IMG/VR virus record: IMGVR_UViG_3300044613_004858
Location: 1 to 24,203 of that record
Reading direction: 5' to 3' (one strand)
Source of the DNA: a virus
DNA length: 24,203 nucleotides
Positions within the stretch are counted from its first letter, which is position 1. Each line of letters starts with the position of its first letter. The notes beneath the pieces are model-generated. The model had not been told where the DNA came from, did no database searches, and saw only the letters and a list, made by a program, of their open reading frames with translations. Shown here in pieces: positions 1 through 7,764 of this stretch. The position numbers and the translations under genes are program-made.

Positions 1-181
1 CTAATAAGAACAAAGATTCACGAAGACGATGAACTTCTTTATTCAATCTTTCGATTGTCATTTGTTGTAAAGAATCAATAGATTGAAGTTCTTCGTTGTG
101 TTTTTTGAGATGTTGTATTTGATTAAACATTTCAAGAGGACTTTGTTTAATCAAAATAGAAATGTCTTGAGTATCATTCAT
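1..181 (-). CDS. Hypothetical coiled-coil protein, cut by the window edge
   Basis: This minus-strand frame is open from an ATG at 181 to the window edge, giving 60 residues beginning MNDTQDISILIKQ. It is rich in Q, E, K and L with heptad-like spacing (around LEMFNQIQHLKKHNEELQSI), suggesting a helical, coiled-coil protein. An in-frame ATG at 190 is an alternative start. I prefer 181 because it overlaps the stop of the preceding small gene by 8 bases, as expected for coupled translation; the 190 start has an AGGA just upstream, so the choice is not settled. The C-terminus lies outside the window. Family and function are not recognised. Confidence 0.55.
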   Translation of the reverse strand, partial: MNDTQDISILIKQSPLEMFNQIQHLKKHNEELQSIDSLQQMTIERLNKEVHRLRESLFLL

Positions 182-284
182 AATAATCATCTTTCCTATC
201 AAGTACACTAAAGTATACCATAAACATAATAAACATAAAAGTCAAATTTAAAAATGCAAAATATTCAATTGTTTCGTTTAACAT
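174..284 (-). CDS. Small membrane peptide, 36 aa
   Basis: A complete ORF beginning ATG TTA AAC GAA fills the gap between its neighbours and encodes 36 residues. A hydrophobic, Phe/Met-rich core (roughly residues 8-27, including FAFLNLTFMFIMFMVYF) is followed by a charged tail (DRKDDYYE). This is the pattern of a single-pass membrane peptide with one short charged end. The start lies 2 bases after the upstream stop, with AAAGG about 7 bases ahead. Its stop overlaps the start of the next gene by 8 bases. The packing and hydrophobic profile support a real gene. No function can be assigned. Confidence 0.5.
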   Translation of the reverse strand: MLNETIEYFAFLNLTFMFIMFMVYFSVLDRKDDYYE

Positions 285-286
285 TT

Positions 287-1027
287 TTAAACCTTTACCA
301 CTCCAAGCATGCGATTTCTTACATCCCGCCAACCAATCATATTAGGAACTTCAAAGTCACCATTTCTTACCAATAGCAAGCCGTTTTCTTTAACAGCGCC
401 CATGATTTTGTTAATATCAAATTTATATTTGTTCATATCCCAGAATATTATTTTATATTTTTTTTCAGGTTCAAGTTCTGTTGTAAGCTTCATGCTATGT
501 TGAAACATATGTTTATTTTCTAGAACATAATCATCAAGAACTAATGTTTCTGTTTCATCTTCTGTGAAGAAAAATGACCATATATAACCAAATGGCATAT
601 TGCCATATTGGTCACTAAGTCTATAGTAGTGTGGCGATTTGTTTGTGTAATAAAAATGCCACTCATCTTTAAAAAATTCTTTTAAATTAATTTTCTCATA
701 ATTTCTTAGAACCAAATCAGCATCAGTATCAAATTTCAATGGAGACTCTGAAAAAGCACCTTTGACCAACATGCTTTCACAATATTTTTTAATATAATTG
801 TTTACATAATCAATATTTTTGATTAATTCTTCATCACAAAACACATTAAAAAAACATCTTTTTTGAATAATAGACTTTAAAAAACATGTATTAGCAAGAG
901 ATCTGTCTCCGAATAAAAATATTTTAACATTTTTATCTTCCAGACTGTTATCAAATTTAGAATACCATTTACCGAATGGTAAGCCGGGTGCATTTTGAAA
1001 AACGAATCTTAAAGCTGGTTGACTCAT
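287..1027 (-). CDS. Hypothetical protein, 246 aa
   Basis: The protein starts MSQPALRFVFQ and is rich in aromatic and charged residues, with no obvious signal peptide or membrane segment. I recognise no catalytic motif. The start codon overlaps the stop of the spoVR gene in an ATGA arrangement, so translation is probably coupled to it. That makes this the first gene after the PrkA-YeaH-SpoVR trio on the same likely transcript. The position suggests an accessory role to the trio, but the sequence itself does not show one. Confidence 0.75.
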   Translation of the reverse strand: MSQPALRFVFQNAPGLPFGKWYSKFDNSLEDKNVKIFLFGDRSLANTCFLKSIIQKRCFFNVFCDEELIKNIDYVNNYIKKYCESMLVKGAFSESPLKFDTDADLVLRNYEKINLKEFFKDEWHFYYTNKSPHYYRLSDQYGNMPFGYIWSFFFTEDETETLVLDDYVLENKHMFQHSMKLTTELEPEKKYKIIFWDMNKYKFDINKIMGAVKENGLLLVRNGDFEVPNMIGWRDVRNRMLGVVKV

Positions 1028-2619
1028 AGCCGCATCAATTGCTCCCTACTAATCGTCTTGGGATCAGCAAGCGAATAGTCACCATTCATATCTTGACAAT
1101 AATAAAACACTTCATCATTATTGTGATTGATTGTTTGCAATGCTACAGGTTGTCTCATTAAAAGGCAAATAGATTTAATTACTTCATAAGCATATGGTTT
1201 ATACAATTCTAAACCATCAGAATAATGTTGTATAAAGAAAATATTCCCTTTAAAATTAGGTTCAACTAATTTAATGTTTGGCAATCCTCTATTGATATGT
1301 TTCTTAAGAAGATTCTTTTTGATCTTCTTGTAATCATGACTTTCAATCTTAACTTCACCAGTTGGATATCTTTTGTATTCAAAGAACTCATTCTTTTCAC
1401 AAAAATCTTTAGTAAAGAATTCATTAATTAACTGAAAATCATCATAGTTTTTGCAAACTTCAAACACCTTTTCTTTACCTAATCCTAATTTTTGATCCCA
1501 ATTTTCTTTAAGTAATGGATCTGTGCAAGATTCATATTCGCTTCCGAATCTGCCTTTGTTCCATCTTTCTTCAATATCCATCAAAAGAGTAAAGCCAAGT
1601 TTATATGGATTGGTGCTATATTTGCCTCCAAGCACACCTGCTTTATGAATTGAATATTCAACAATCCCAGCGTCTTCTGCTTCTTGTCCAAGGCTGCAAT
1701 AGCCTTGTTTAGCAATAATATTGTAGTCTGTCCATGAGGCTAGACCTTCGTTGCATACTTTAGTTTTACCTTGTGGGCTAAAATAAATTGCTTCGTTGTA
1801 AAGAATTTCTGCAATATCTCGTTGCCAAGGTTTGAATGGTGCGTTTTCTTTAATATACCCAAATACATCAGATTCTGGGTTAGCCATCATATTCAGATCA
1901 TTTAATATTTCTCGTTCTTCAATTTTTGTATTTTGAGCATCAATAAATTCTTTTGTATTGATCCAGTCTTCCATGTAATCATTTTTTGTTTTAATTCTTC
2001 TTGGGAAAGAGTATTCTCTTTTATCTGTGATTACAACTTCTTTAGCTTTTCTTTCTTTCCAAATATTCATTGGATCGACAAGTGTTTCAAGACGCATTAA
2101 ATTATCAATAAATTCTGTAACAGTTTCTCTTCCATATCGAGACATGTATTTTCTTACATTAGATCCATTGTTGGCAAGTTCATTATGAGCATTCGTATTA
2201 GTTCTAGAAAAATGAATGTTATTCTTGAAGAAATGAACATGCCCAAGAGCATGAGCAATAACCGTAATATTATCAAGAATTGTGTTTGAATTTAGACAAT
2301 ATAGATATGATGGATTACAGTTGATAACCATTTCATATATTCTATGGTTGCCGTGCAGATAACCACGTTGCATTTCTTCGTATTCAGCGCCAAACTTCCA
2401 ATGTGGATATCTTACTGCAAATCCACCATAGCTTGCAACTTCACTCATTTCATCATGAGAAAGCATTTGTACAATGGTTGGATAAAAATCAAGACCAAAA
2501 TCTTTACAAGCTTTAAAAATGGTAGGGATATGTTTCTGTAGTTCTTCTGGAATTGGCACACCGGGGGTGGTTGCTGATCCAAACAGAACAGGTGAACCAA
2601 ATAAGAATTTATCACTCAT
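1024..2619 (-). CDS. spoVR: SpoVR family protein
   Basis: This is a SpoVR/YcgB family protein of 531 residues, near the usual length. The family signature is clear at residues 64-80 (YGGFAVRYPHWKFGAEY), followed by IYEMVINCNPSYLY and the His-rich AHALGHVHFFKNN around 122-134. SpoVR was named for a Bacillus spore-cortex role; YcgB is the enterobacterial stress-response homologue. Its biochemical activity is not established. In bacteria it is commonly encoded with PrkA and a DUF444 vWA protein, and the same three occur here in the same order and strand. It starts just after the DUF444 stop. The conserved histidines are present, so nothing suggests decay. Confidence 0.93.
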   Translation of the reverse strand: MSDKFLFGSPVLFGSATTPGVPIPEELQKHIPTIFKACKDFGLDFYPTIVQMLSHDEMSEVASYGGFAVRYPHWKFGAEYEEMQRGYLHGNHRIYEMVINCNPSYLYCLNSNTILDNITVIAHALGHVHFFKNNIHFSRTNTNAHNELANNGSNVRKYMSRYGRETVTEFIDNLMRLETLVDPMNIWKERKAKEVVITDKREYSFPRRIKTKNDYMEDWINTKEFIDAQNTKIEEREILNDLNMMANPESDVFGYIKENAPFKPWQRDIAEILYNEAIYFSPQGKTKVCNEGLASWTDYNIIAKQGYCSLGQEAEDAGIVEYSIHKAGVLGGKYSTNPYKLGFTLLMDIEERWNKGRFGSEYESCTDPLLKENWDQKLGLGKEKVFEVCKNYDDFQLINEFFTKDFCEKNEFFEYKRYPTGEVKIESHDYKKIKKNLLKKHINRGLPNIKLVEPNFKGNIFFIQHYSDGLELYKPYAYEVIKSICLLMRQPVALQTINHNNDEVFYYCQDMNGDYSLADPKTISREQLMRL

Positions 2620-2621
2620 TT

Positions 2622-3812
2622 TTAAAATGTCCTATCCGCACTTGTGAACGGATTTCCAAGAATTTCTCTAATAGCACCTAGTATTGCTTCGTTCCGTTTT
2701 TCTTCATCCTTAAGAACACCATGCGGAATTTCTGTGACAATCACATTATCTCCTAATGTTCCTTCTATAATTTCTTTTTCCACTGCTTCTGCAACAGTTC
2801 CTTTATAAGTGTACGAACCAATTTGTGTTATAGAAGCCAAGTTGACTATATTTTGAGGAAATTCCTTTTTCAGCAGAGACACAAACTTTTCATTATCATT
2901 ATCATAATTTTCACCATCTGTGAAATAAAAGAAATAGATGTTCCAATTGTTAGGAGGAAATCTATTCTCAAATTGTTTTGCAACTAGATCTAAAGCTGTA
3001 GAACATGTGGTGCCGCCACCGTTTCTTATCCTATAGAAGTCCTTTGCATCTACTTCGTGAGCAGCAACGTCATGCCAAACATAAAGTCTTTCGACTCTTT
3101 GATAAAAACTTCTGATATAAGTGTCGATCCAATAAGCCATATCAGACACAACAGAAACTTTATTATCATCCATTGATCCGCTAGCATCTCTAGCAAAGAT
3201 AACAACTGCGTTGCTTGAAGGAAAGACAATTTCGTTATATTGTCTGTACCTTTTGTCACTATTAATAGGATTAATCATCCTGACTTTATCTTTAAAGCCG
3301 GGAATTTCGTACATTTCGTTGATTTCGCCAGTGCCACAAAGACGTTTCAAAGCCTGAAGCATTGTTCTACGAGTGTGACGAAGAGATTCTGGACCAACAA
3401 GAGAAATGTTATTATATTTGATTTTTACATCTTCAAGATTGGCATTTTCTTTTGGTTTGATATCAGGAAGACTGAGTTCTTCTTTCATGAAATGAAGAAT
3501 ATCTTCCATATCTAACTGGACAATGATGCCTTCACTTTCATCTTGTCCAGCACCATTACCATTTCCTTTTGATCCACCATCTTTACCGATGGTGTCGCCA
3601 TCTTTGCCATCTCCACGCCCAACACCATTAGGATTCCTACCATGAAGAAAATGAGGAATGTCAATTGATGGTATTTTGATTGAAACTTTACCGTTTTTAC
3701 CACGGTGGCGAAATACTTCGCCACTCTTGATAAACTTCTTCAAGTTTTTTCTGATTCTACCGCTGACAATATCTCTAAAGTCTTTATGGTCGGAATCAAT
3801 CCTTCTTGGCAT
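2622..3812 (-). CDS. yeaH: YeaH/YhbH (DUF444) von Willebrand A-like protein
   Basis: This is a DUF444 protein of 396 residues. The N-terminus (MPRRIDSDHKDFRDIVSGRI) and the Gly/Asp-rich low-complexity stretch at about 58-95 fit the family. A vWA fold follows with an apparently complete metal site: DASGS at 209-213, the GGGTTCST threonine loop, and YFTDGEN later. Such domains bind a divalent metal and mediate protein contacts. In enterobacteria YeaH acts with the kinase YeaG/PrkA in sustained stress and nutrient limitation. The gene sits between prkA (15 bases upstream) and spoVR (2 bases downstream). GGGGA precedes the ATG. It probably partners the PrkA kinase, by analogy. Confidence 0.92.
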   Translation of the reverse strand: MPRRIDSDHKDFRDIVSGRIRKNLKKFIKSGEVFRHRGKNGKVSIKIPSIDIPHFLHGRNPNGVGRGDGKDGDTIGKDGGSKGNGNGAGQDESEGIIVQLDMEDILHFMKEELSLPDIKPKENANLEDVKIKYNNISLVGPESLRHTRRTMLQALKRLCGTGEINEMYEIPGFKDKVRMINPINSDKRYRQYNEIVFPSSNAVVIFARDASGSMDDNKVSVVSDMAYWIDTYIRSFYQRVERLYVWHDVAAHEVDAKDFYRIRNGGGTTCSTALDLVAKQFENRFPPNNWNIYFFYFTDGENYDNDNEKFVSLLKKEFPQNIVNLASITQIGSYTYKGTVAEAVEKEIIEGTLGDNVIVTEIPHGVLKDEEKRNEAILGAIREILGNPFTSADRTF

Positions 3813-3827
3813 TGATGTCCCCTTAAA

Positions 3828-5903
3828 TTAGAATAGGTCTTCTGCTAAATCGCCTCTTGCAAAAATACTGCTTACATAATCAAGCACATCTGTTGCGCTC
3901 TGCTCATTATAACCATATTTTTCAACAAGTCTTTGCTTGACCGCATCAATCTTCTTTTGAACATCTGGGTCAACTGTTGTTGCTCCAGATGAAAATGCAC
4001 TCAATTTAATGTGATCTTTTGTATCCTCAAACAACTTTGATTCCAAAGCTTTCTTGAGAAGAGGGTTGCTATCCCATCTGAAAGTCTTACCTTTTACTGC
4101 AAGATCGCCAATAAAAGCTGCAATCATACGCCGGAAATCATCACAAGTAGATTCTGGAACATCAATCTTGCTCTCAATAGATCGCATTAGCTTTTCATCT
4201 GGACTTTCTTCTCGTCCAGTAATCTTATTAGTAATTCTTGCTTTATTGATGTAAGCCATCAAATTGTCGATATAATTTGCACAAAGCCTGACAATTGCCT
4301 CTTCATCTCCCACAAGAGCCTTTTGAACTTCGTTCTTAAGAATGTCATCAAGCTTCTTAGTTGCAAGAGTAATGCAGTTTTGATACTTGCGTACCAAATC
4401 TTTGTTAGAAATAAGAGAATGATTCTCAAGTCCACTCTTCAAAGCATTCAGCACCATGAATGGATTAATATAATCATGTCTGCTTGATAAGGTAGAAGAA
4501 ATCTTGTCCTGTACATATCTTGCAGACATGCCAGTCATACCTTCATTTGGGTTCTTATCCTTAATCTCTCTAACTCTATCAATTGTCCATCCGGGCAACA
4601 TCTTTCCATCATAGAGGTCTGCTTTTTCTGTCAAAGTGATCTTATTGTCCTTGTCATCTTCAAGCCTTGTAAGGACTGAAAACAGTGCAGCAATCTGTAA
4701 TGTGTGAGGAGCGATATGCTGCTTGATCTTATTTGAATTATAATCTTGTTCTAATACTTTGAGTTCCTTGCTCCATTCTAGGAGATAAGGAATTTCGATT
4801 CTTACAGTTCTGTCCTTCAAAGCTTCCATGTACTGATTGTTCTTTAACTTTTCGTATTCAGGAATATTGGTATGTCCGATGATAGCTTCATCAATGCTAA
4901 TCTGAGAAAACTTTTTAGGCTTAATTGACTTTTCTTGTGATGCTCCAAGAAGATCGTACAAGAAAGCTGTTTCAAGCTTTAGCATTTCAATAAATTCGAT
5001 AACTCCACGATTTGCAACGCAGAATTCACCATCGAAATTAAATGTTCTTGGATCAGAATCACTTCCGAATGTTGGAAGTAGAGCAAAATTGATATCACCA
5101 GTAAGTTCTGTGCTATCTTGATTCTTTTCATCTTTAGGCTGGAAAGAAGCAATACCAACTCTATCTGCTTCAGAATATTGTTTTCTGACAACAACAATGT
5201 GGTTATTTACAACTTTAACCCAATCTCCATTGTACATCTTGAGCAATTTGTCAAAGAAAAACTTACATTTTGGATTAATTTCACCTTCTACATTGAGGCT
5301 GTAGAGAGTTGTTCTTTGTGATGGATCAGCATTATCCCTATGAATCTTATTCAATTCCTCAAGTACTTGCTTTCTTACTGCAAGAGGAAGAAGCTTGATT
5401 GGATCTTCGTTCATTGGGCATTCACAAGTGTCGCTTGTGTAGAAGCCATTTTGTCCTGTTGGCAGATTGACCCACTTGTAGGAATACCAAGCGCCATTTT
5501 CAGTCTTGGAATAATCTTCCATATTACGCTTGATTAATCGACAAATAGTAGACTTGGCAGAGCCTACAGGTCCGCATAGAAGAAGGATGCGTTTTTCTGG
5601 ACCGTAATGTCCTGCGGCACCCTTGAAATGAGCAACCAAAGACTCAAGCTGATCTTCGATACCAAAAACTTTAATTTCTTCATGATTTTCAAAAAATTTA
5701 TAGGTTACGATCTTCTTGCGATACTTATCAATTTCTTCTGTCCCGAAAGAAGTGATCATGTCGTAAATTCTTTGATGAGAATTACGAGCTAATTTTGGAT
5801 TACTGTAACATCTGTTAAGATATTCTTCAAAACCAAGCTCTTCATGGAGCTTCTTATAATCATCAAGATTGTTGTTATTAGCAAACTGTGTCAAACTAAC
5901 CAT
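3828..5903 (-). CDS. prkA: PrkA/YeaG serine protein kinase with AAA domain
   Basis: This 691-residue protein is slightly longer than typical bacterial PrkA. The N-terminal AAA module has a PrkA-type Walker A, GPVGSAKST, at 111-119. It also has the family segment ANRGVIEFIEMLK and the later stretch GHTNIPEYEKLKNNQYMEALKDRTV, which closely follow bacterial PrkA. The C-terminal part (about 420-691) corresponds to the PrkA C-terminal region. PrkA is described as a Ser/Thr protein kinase of stationary phase, stress and sporulation. SD-like GGAGAGG lies about 8 bases before the ATG. The gene begins 1 base after the FmdB stop and leads the trio. Motif conservation argues for an active protein; its substrate in infected cells is unknown. 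Confidence 0.94.
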   Translation of the reverse strand: MVSLTQFANNNNLDDYKKLHEELGFEEYLNRCYSNPKLARNSHQRIYDMITSFGTEEIDKYRKKIVTYKFFENHEEIKVFGIEDQLESLVAHFKGAAGHYGPEKRILLLCGPVGSAKSTICRLIKRNMEDYSKTENGAWYSYKWVNLPTGQNGFYTSDTCECPMNEDPIKLLPLAVRKQVLEELNKIHRDNADPSQRTTLYSLNVEGEINPKCKFFFDKLLKMYNGDWVKVVNNHIVVVRKQYSEADRVGIASFQPKDEKNQDSTELTGDINFALLPTFGSDSDPRTFNFDGEFCVANRGVIEFIEMLKLETAFLYDLLGASQEKSIKPKKFSQISIDEAIIGHTNIPEYEKLKNNQYMEALKDRTVRIEIPYLLEWSKELKVLEQDYNSNKIKQHIAPHTLQIAALFSVLTRLEDDKDNKITLTEKADLYDGKMLPGWTIDRVREIKDKNPNEGMTGMSARYVQDKISSTLSSRHDYINPFMVLNALKSGLENHSLISNKDLVRKYQNCITLATKKLDDILKNEVQKALVGDEEAIVRLCANYIDNLMAYINKARITNKITGREESPDEKLMRSIESKIDVPESTCDDFRRMIAAFIGDLAVKGKTFRWDSNPLLKKALESKLFEDTKDHIKLSAFSSGATTVDPDVQKKIDAVKQRLVEKYGYNEQSATDVLDYVSSIFARGDLAEDLF

Positions 5904-5904
5904 G

Positions 5905-6231
5905 TTATTTTACCTCTCCAAAGTGATTGCCACTAGAAATATCATCAATCGGATTATACGGAGTTGTTCCCATATGGGAAGAACTTTCTGCTTTTCTTCT
6001 TAGATCTTGAGCTTGTTCCAAGTTATATCCAGCCCTGTAATTAAAATTATCAAATTTACTAGTGTCTTTAGGTTGGGCGAACTTAATATTAGCATCATTT
6101 ATTAATTTTTTCTTTTTCTTCGAATTACAATCAGGACATGAAACGCTAGCGTATCGACCTTTTGGATCGAAAGACGCTAGTGCTTCGTAGTTTTTATCAC
6201 AGTTTTTACAAGCAAAATTATATGTAGGCAA
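5905..6231 (-). CDS. FmdB-type zinc-ribbon protein
   Basis: This 108-residue protein starts at TTG, read as MPTYNFACKNC. That matches the very conserved beginning of FmdB/CxxC_CxxC regulatory-type zinc ribbons (MPTYEYxC), so the TTG is well supported. AAGGG lies about 8 bases upstream. Two knuckles, C8-x2-C11 and C32-x2-C35, should bind one zinc, followed by a Lys run. The rest (about 45-108) is polar and probably disordered. The family is small and usually annotated as putative regulators without proven function. The gene directly precedes prkA, which suggests co-expression. The coding sequence contains an inverted repeat (CTAGCGT/ACGCTAG, near 6147-6179) of unclear meaning. Confidence 0.85.
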   Translation of the reverse strand: MPTYNFACKNCDKNYEALASFDPKGRYASVSCPDCNSKKKKKLINDANIKFAQPKDTSKFDNFNYRAGYNLEQAQDLRRKAESSSHMGTTPYNPIDDISSGNHFGEVK

Positions 6232-6246
6232 GACATTGACCCTTGA

Positions 6247-6255
6247 ACTATATCA
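6247..6255 (-). promoter_or_regulatory. Possible extended -10 promoter before fmdB-prkA
   Basis: On the minus strand TGATATAGT fits an extended -10 box (TGnTATAAT, one mismatch) in the 50-base gap ahead of the FmdB gene. No convincing -35 is visible. A start a few bases downstream would fall near the AAGGG ribosome site, which weakens the call. It would give the FmdB-PrkA-YeaH-SpoVR group its own promoter. Confidence 0.25.
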
Positions 6256-6281
6256 ATAAATTAGTGCAAGGTTTGAAAAAC

Positions 6282-6560
6282 TTAATCTTGAATCAATTTT
6301 TTTAATTCATTATAAGCAATTTTAATTTTTTCCATTTTATTTTTTAATGATATAAACGACCAAAACCAAGAACTTTTACAAATTTTCAATGATTCCTCAA
6401 GCAATTTTGTTTGAATTTCTTGCTCAAGAAGAATATTTTGTTCCATCTGTATGGCTAACATTTGAGAATCGATGAAACTTTCGTTTCCGTCTTCATCTTC
6501 ATCTTCAAAGTCGTCATCGAACTCATCATCGCCATATGTTTCAAAATCAAATCTTTTCAT
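6282..6560 (-). CDS. Acidic hypothetical protein, 92 aa
   Basis: The N-terminal 27 residues are extremely acidic (a nearly continuous D/E tract from residue 9 to 25). The rest is helical, rich in Q, E, K and L (residues about 33-60 and 72-90), compatible with a coiled coil. A small aromatic patch, SSWFWSF, lies between. The start overlaps the stop of the upstream gene (ATGA), indicating coupled translation. Acidic tail plus coiled coil is common in small phage regulators and DNA mimics, but no family is recognised and no role is claimed. Confidence 0.7.
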   Translation of the reverse strand: MKRFDFETYGDDEFDDDFEDEDEDGNESFIDSQMLAIQMEQNILLEQEIQTKLLEESLKICKSSWFWSFISLKNKMEKIKIAYNELKKLIQD

Positions 6561-7135
6561 GGCGGTGCCTCCTTATCCAAAAGAGTTCTTATGTTCTTAG
6601 CATCATTCCAAAATGATTCAAGTTTAATTTGATTTAAACTCTTATCACCTAAAAAGATGCTATTACTATTTACTATCCTATCTCTGACTTCTTCAAAATT
6701 ATTTTGAATATTCCAATGAACTAAATCATAACACTTATTTTCTTCCATTTTCCCATAAGAAACCGAATCAGTATCATGAACAGGACTGGTTATCAATACA
6801 TATTTGTCTCTAATGTTTCGTGTAAATTTAAATTTGTTCATACAAAAAACATTTGATACAACAATAGCACAAGATCTATCCCATATATTAATTCTTGTAA
6901 GAATGGTTGGATTGAAACATGAATGAACATAAAATACAGGAATTCCAATTTTTCTTGCCCAAGGAACCATATCGACTTGAGAATTTCCTGAAACAAAAAT
7001 TACTGGATTTACTTTTGGCATGTTCTTGTAAAAAGAAAACCAACATAGAAATGACAAAACATCATATGGTTTGTATGGAGGGACAACAATACCTAGATTG
7101 AACTTTGGATATTTAATTTCTGGAAATAGAACCAT
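6557..7135 (-). CDS. Hypothetical protein, 192 aa
   Basis: The frame is open two codons further to a TTG at 7138, but the ATG at 7135 overlaps the stop of the upstream 52-aa gene (TGATG), so it is the better start. The protein begins MVLFPEIKYPKFNLGIVVPPY and has short hydrophobic, beta-like segments (NPVIFVSGN, GIPVFYVHSC, CAIVVSNVF, KYVLITSPV). That alternating pattern would suit a Rossmann-like fold, as in some glycosyltransferases. No catalytic signature can be named, so this is only a guess. It is linked by overlap to genes on both sides. Confidence 0.68.
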   Translation of the reverse strand: MVLFPEIKYPKFNLGIVVPPYKPYDVLSFLCWFSFYKNMPKVNPVIFVSGNSQVDMVPWARKIGIPVFYVHSCFNPTILTRINIWDRSCAIVVSNVFCMNKFKFTRNIRDKYVLITSPVHDTDSVSYGKMEENKCYDLVHWNIQNNFEEVRDRIVNSNSIFLGDKSLNQIKLESFWNDAKNIRTLLDKEAPP

Positions 7136-7293
7136 CAAAACTTAAAGAGTTTCTTTCTCATATTTTTTGGAGATTTAGGGAAATGTGGTCCAACTGTTTT
7201 TGGAATATTCATCCTCAATACAGTAAAGCTGTTATGGCGACTGCCACCATGACCATTTCTTTCATCAAGTTGTAAGAAGTCTTTGAAAGTCAT
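7135..7293 (-). CDS. Small basic protein with capsid-targeting-like N-terminus, 52 aa
   Basis: This ORF of 52 codons lies exactly between two genes, overlapping the upstream stop (ATGA) and the downstream start (TGATG). It begins MTFKDFLQLDE, closely resembling the T4 capsid-targeting peptide (MKTYQEFIAEA) and ending in an L-x-E site of the kind cut by T4 prohead protease gp21. The remaining 41 residues are Gly/His then Lys/Arg-rich (tail KNMRKKLFKF), plausible for a DNA-contacting internal head peptide. The mature role is inferred. Precise packing with neighbours and sharing of the N-terminal tag with other proteins here are the main support. Confidence 0.72.
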   Translation of the reverse strand: MTFKDFLQLDERNGHGGSRHNSFTVLRMNIPKTVGPHFPKSPKNMRKKLFKF

Positions 7294-7607
7294 GGATTTC
7301 CACCCAAAGCAGCATTAACTAAAGCAGCGGCGTTGGCAGCAGGATTAGCAGCAGTCACCTGTGCCATTGCTGTTAAAAATTTAGGATCTTCTCTTAATTT
7401 TTTTATTGCGCCTTTTTGATCTCCCGTAGAAAATAGACGAAGAGCAACTGGATTGGCTTTTGCTGCTGTTTCAAGAGCAGTTCTAGTAGCTGGATTTATA
7501 GGCTTGGTAGGTGCTGGTGTCTTAGTAGTAGCACTAGTTGTTCCTACAGCTGGAATAGTAGCTGCGGCTTCTTCAATTTGATTCATATATTTTTTAAATG
7601 ATAACAT
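7290..7607 (-). CDS. Ala/Thr/Pro-rich protein with capsid-targeting-like N-terminus, 105 aa
   Basis: The N-terminus MLSFKKYMNQIEEA fits the tag pattern (F-x-x-Y, then I-E-E followed by Ala), matching the T4 gp21 cleavage preference [LI]-x-E before A/G. After it comes a low-complexity Thr/Ala/Pro stretch (about 15-45), then an Ala-rich helical region with repeated AANPAANAAA-like composition. The protein is probably processed and packaged in the head, by analogy with T4 internal proteins. It heads the long minus-strand block that includes prkA. The minus strand upstream of the ATG reads CTAAATAAATAGAG, somewhat like a T4 late promoter. Confidence 0.72.
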   Translation of the reverse strand: MLSFKKYMNQIEEAAATIPAVGTTSATTKTPAPTKPINPATRTALETAAKANPVALRLFSTGDQKGAIKKLREDPKFLTAMAQVTAANPAANAAALVNAALGGNP

Positions 7608-7635
7608 ATCTCTATTTATTTAGGAGGGTTTAAAA

Positions 7636-7764
7636 ATGAAAACATTTATCACATTGGTAGTGGCTTTTGTTTTAGGTTTTTTTGTTGGTGTAACTTCAAC
7701 AATCATTGGACAGTTTCACTACTGCCCATTTGTTAAAGCAAAACTCATCCATAAGCATGAATGA
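7636..7764 (+). CDS. Small single-pass membrane peptide, 42 aa
   Basis: A strong ribosome site, AGGAGG, lies about 9 bases before the ATG of a 42-residue ORF. It begins MKTFITLVVAFVLGFFVGVT, a clean transmembrane helix or signal anchor with a GxxxG-like face, then has a short basic, His-containing tail (KAKLIHKHE). Its last 20 bases overlap the 3' end of the convergent hldE-like gene, so the two mRNAs are antisense there. The excellent ribosome site and hydrophobic profile support a real gene. Function is unknown; small phage membrane peptides often affect lysis or host membrane proteins, but nothing here proves that. Confidence 0.65.
   Translation: MKTFITLVVAFVLGFFVGVTSTIIGQFHYCPFVKAKLIHKHE

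Noticed and set aside
6147-6179. Inverted repeat CTAGCGT/ACGCTAG inside the FmdB gene
   Set aside because: Only 7 bp, wholly inside conserved coding sequence and without a U-tract, so not called as a terminator or control site.
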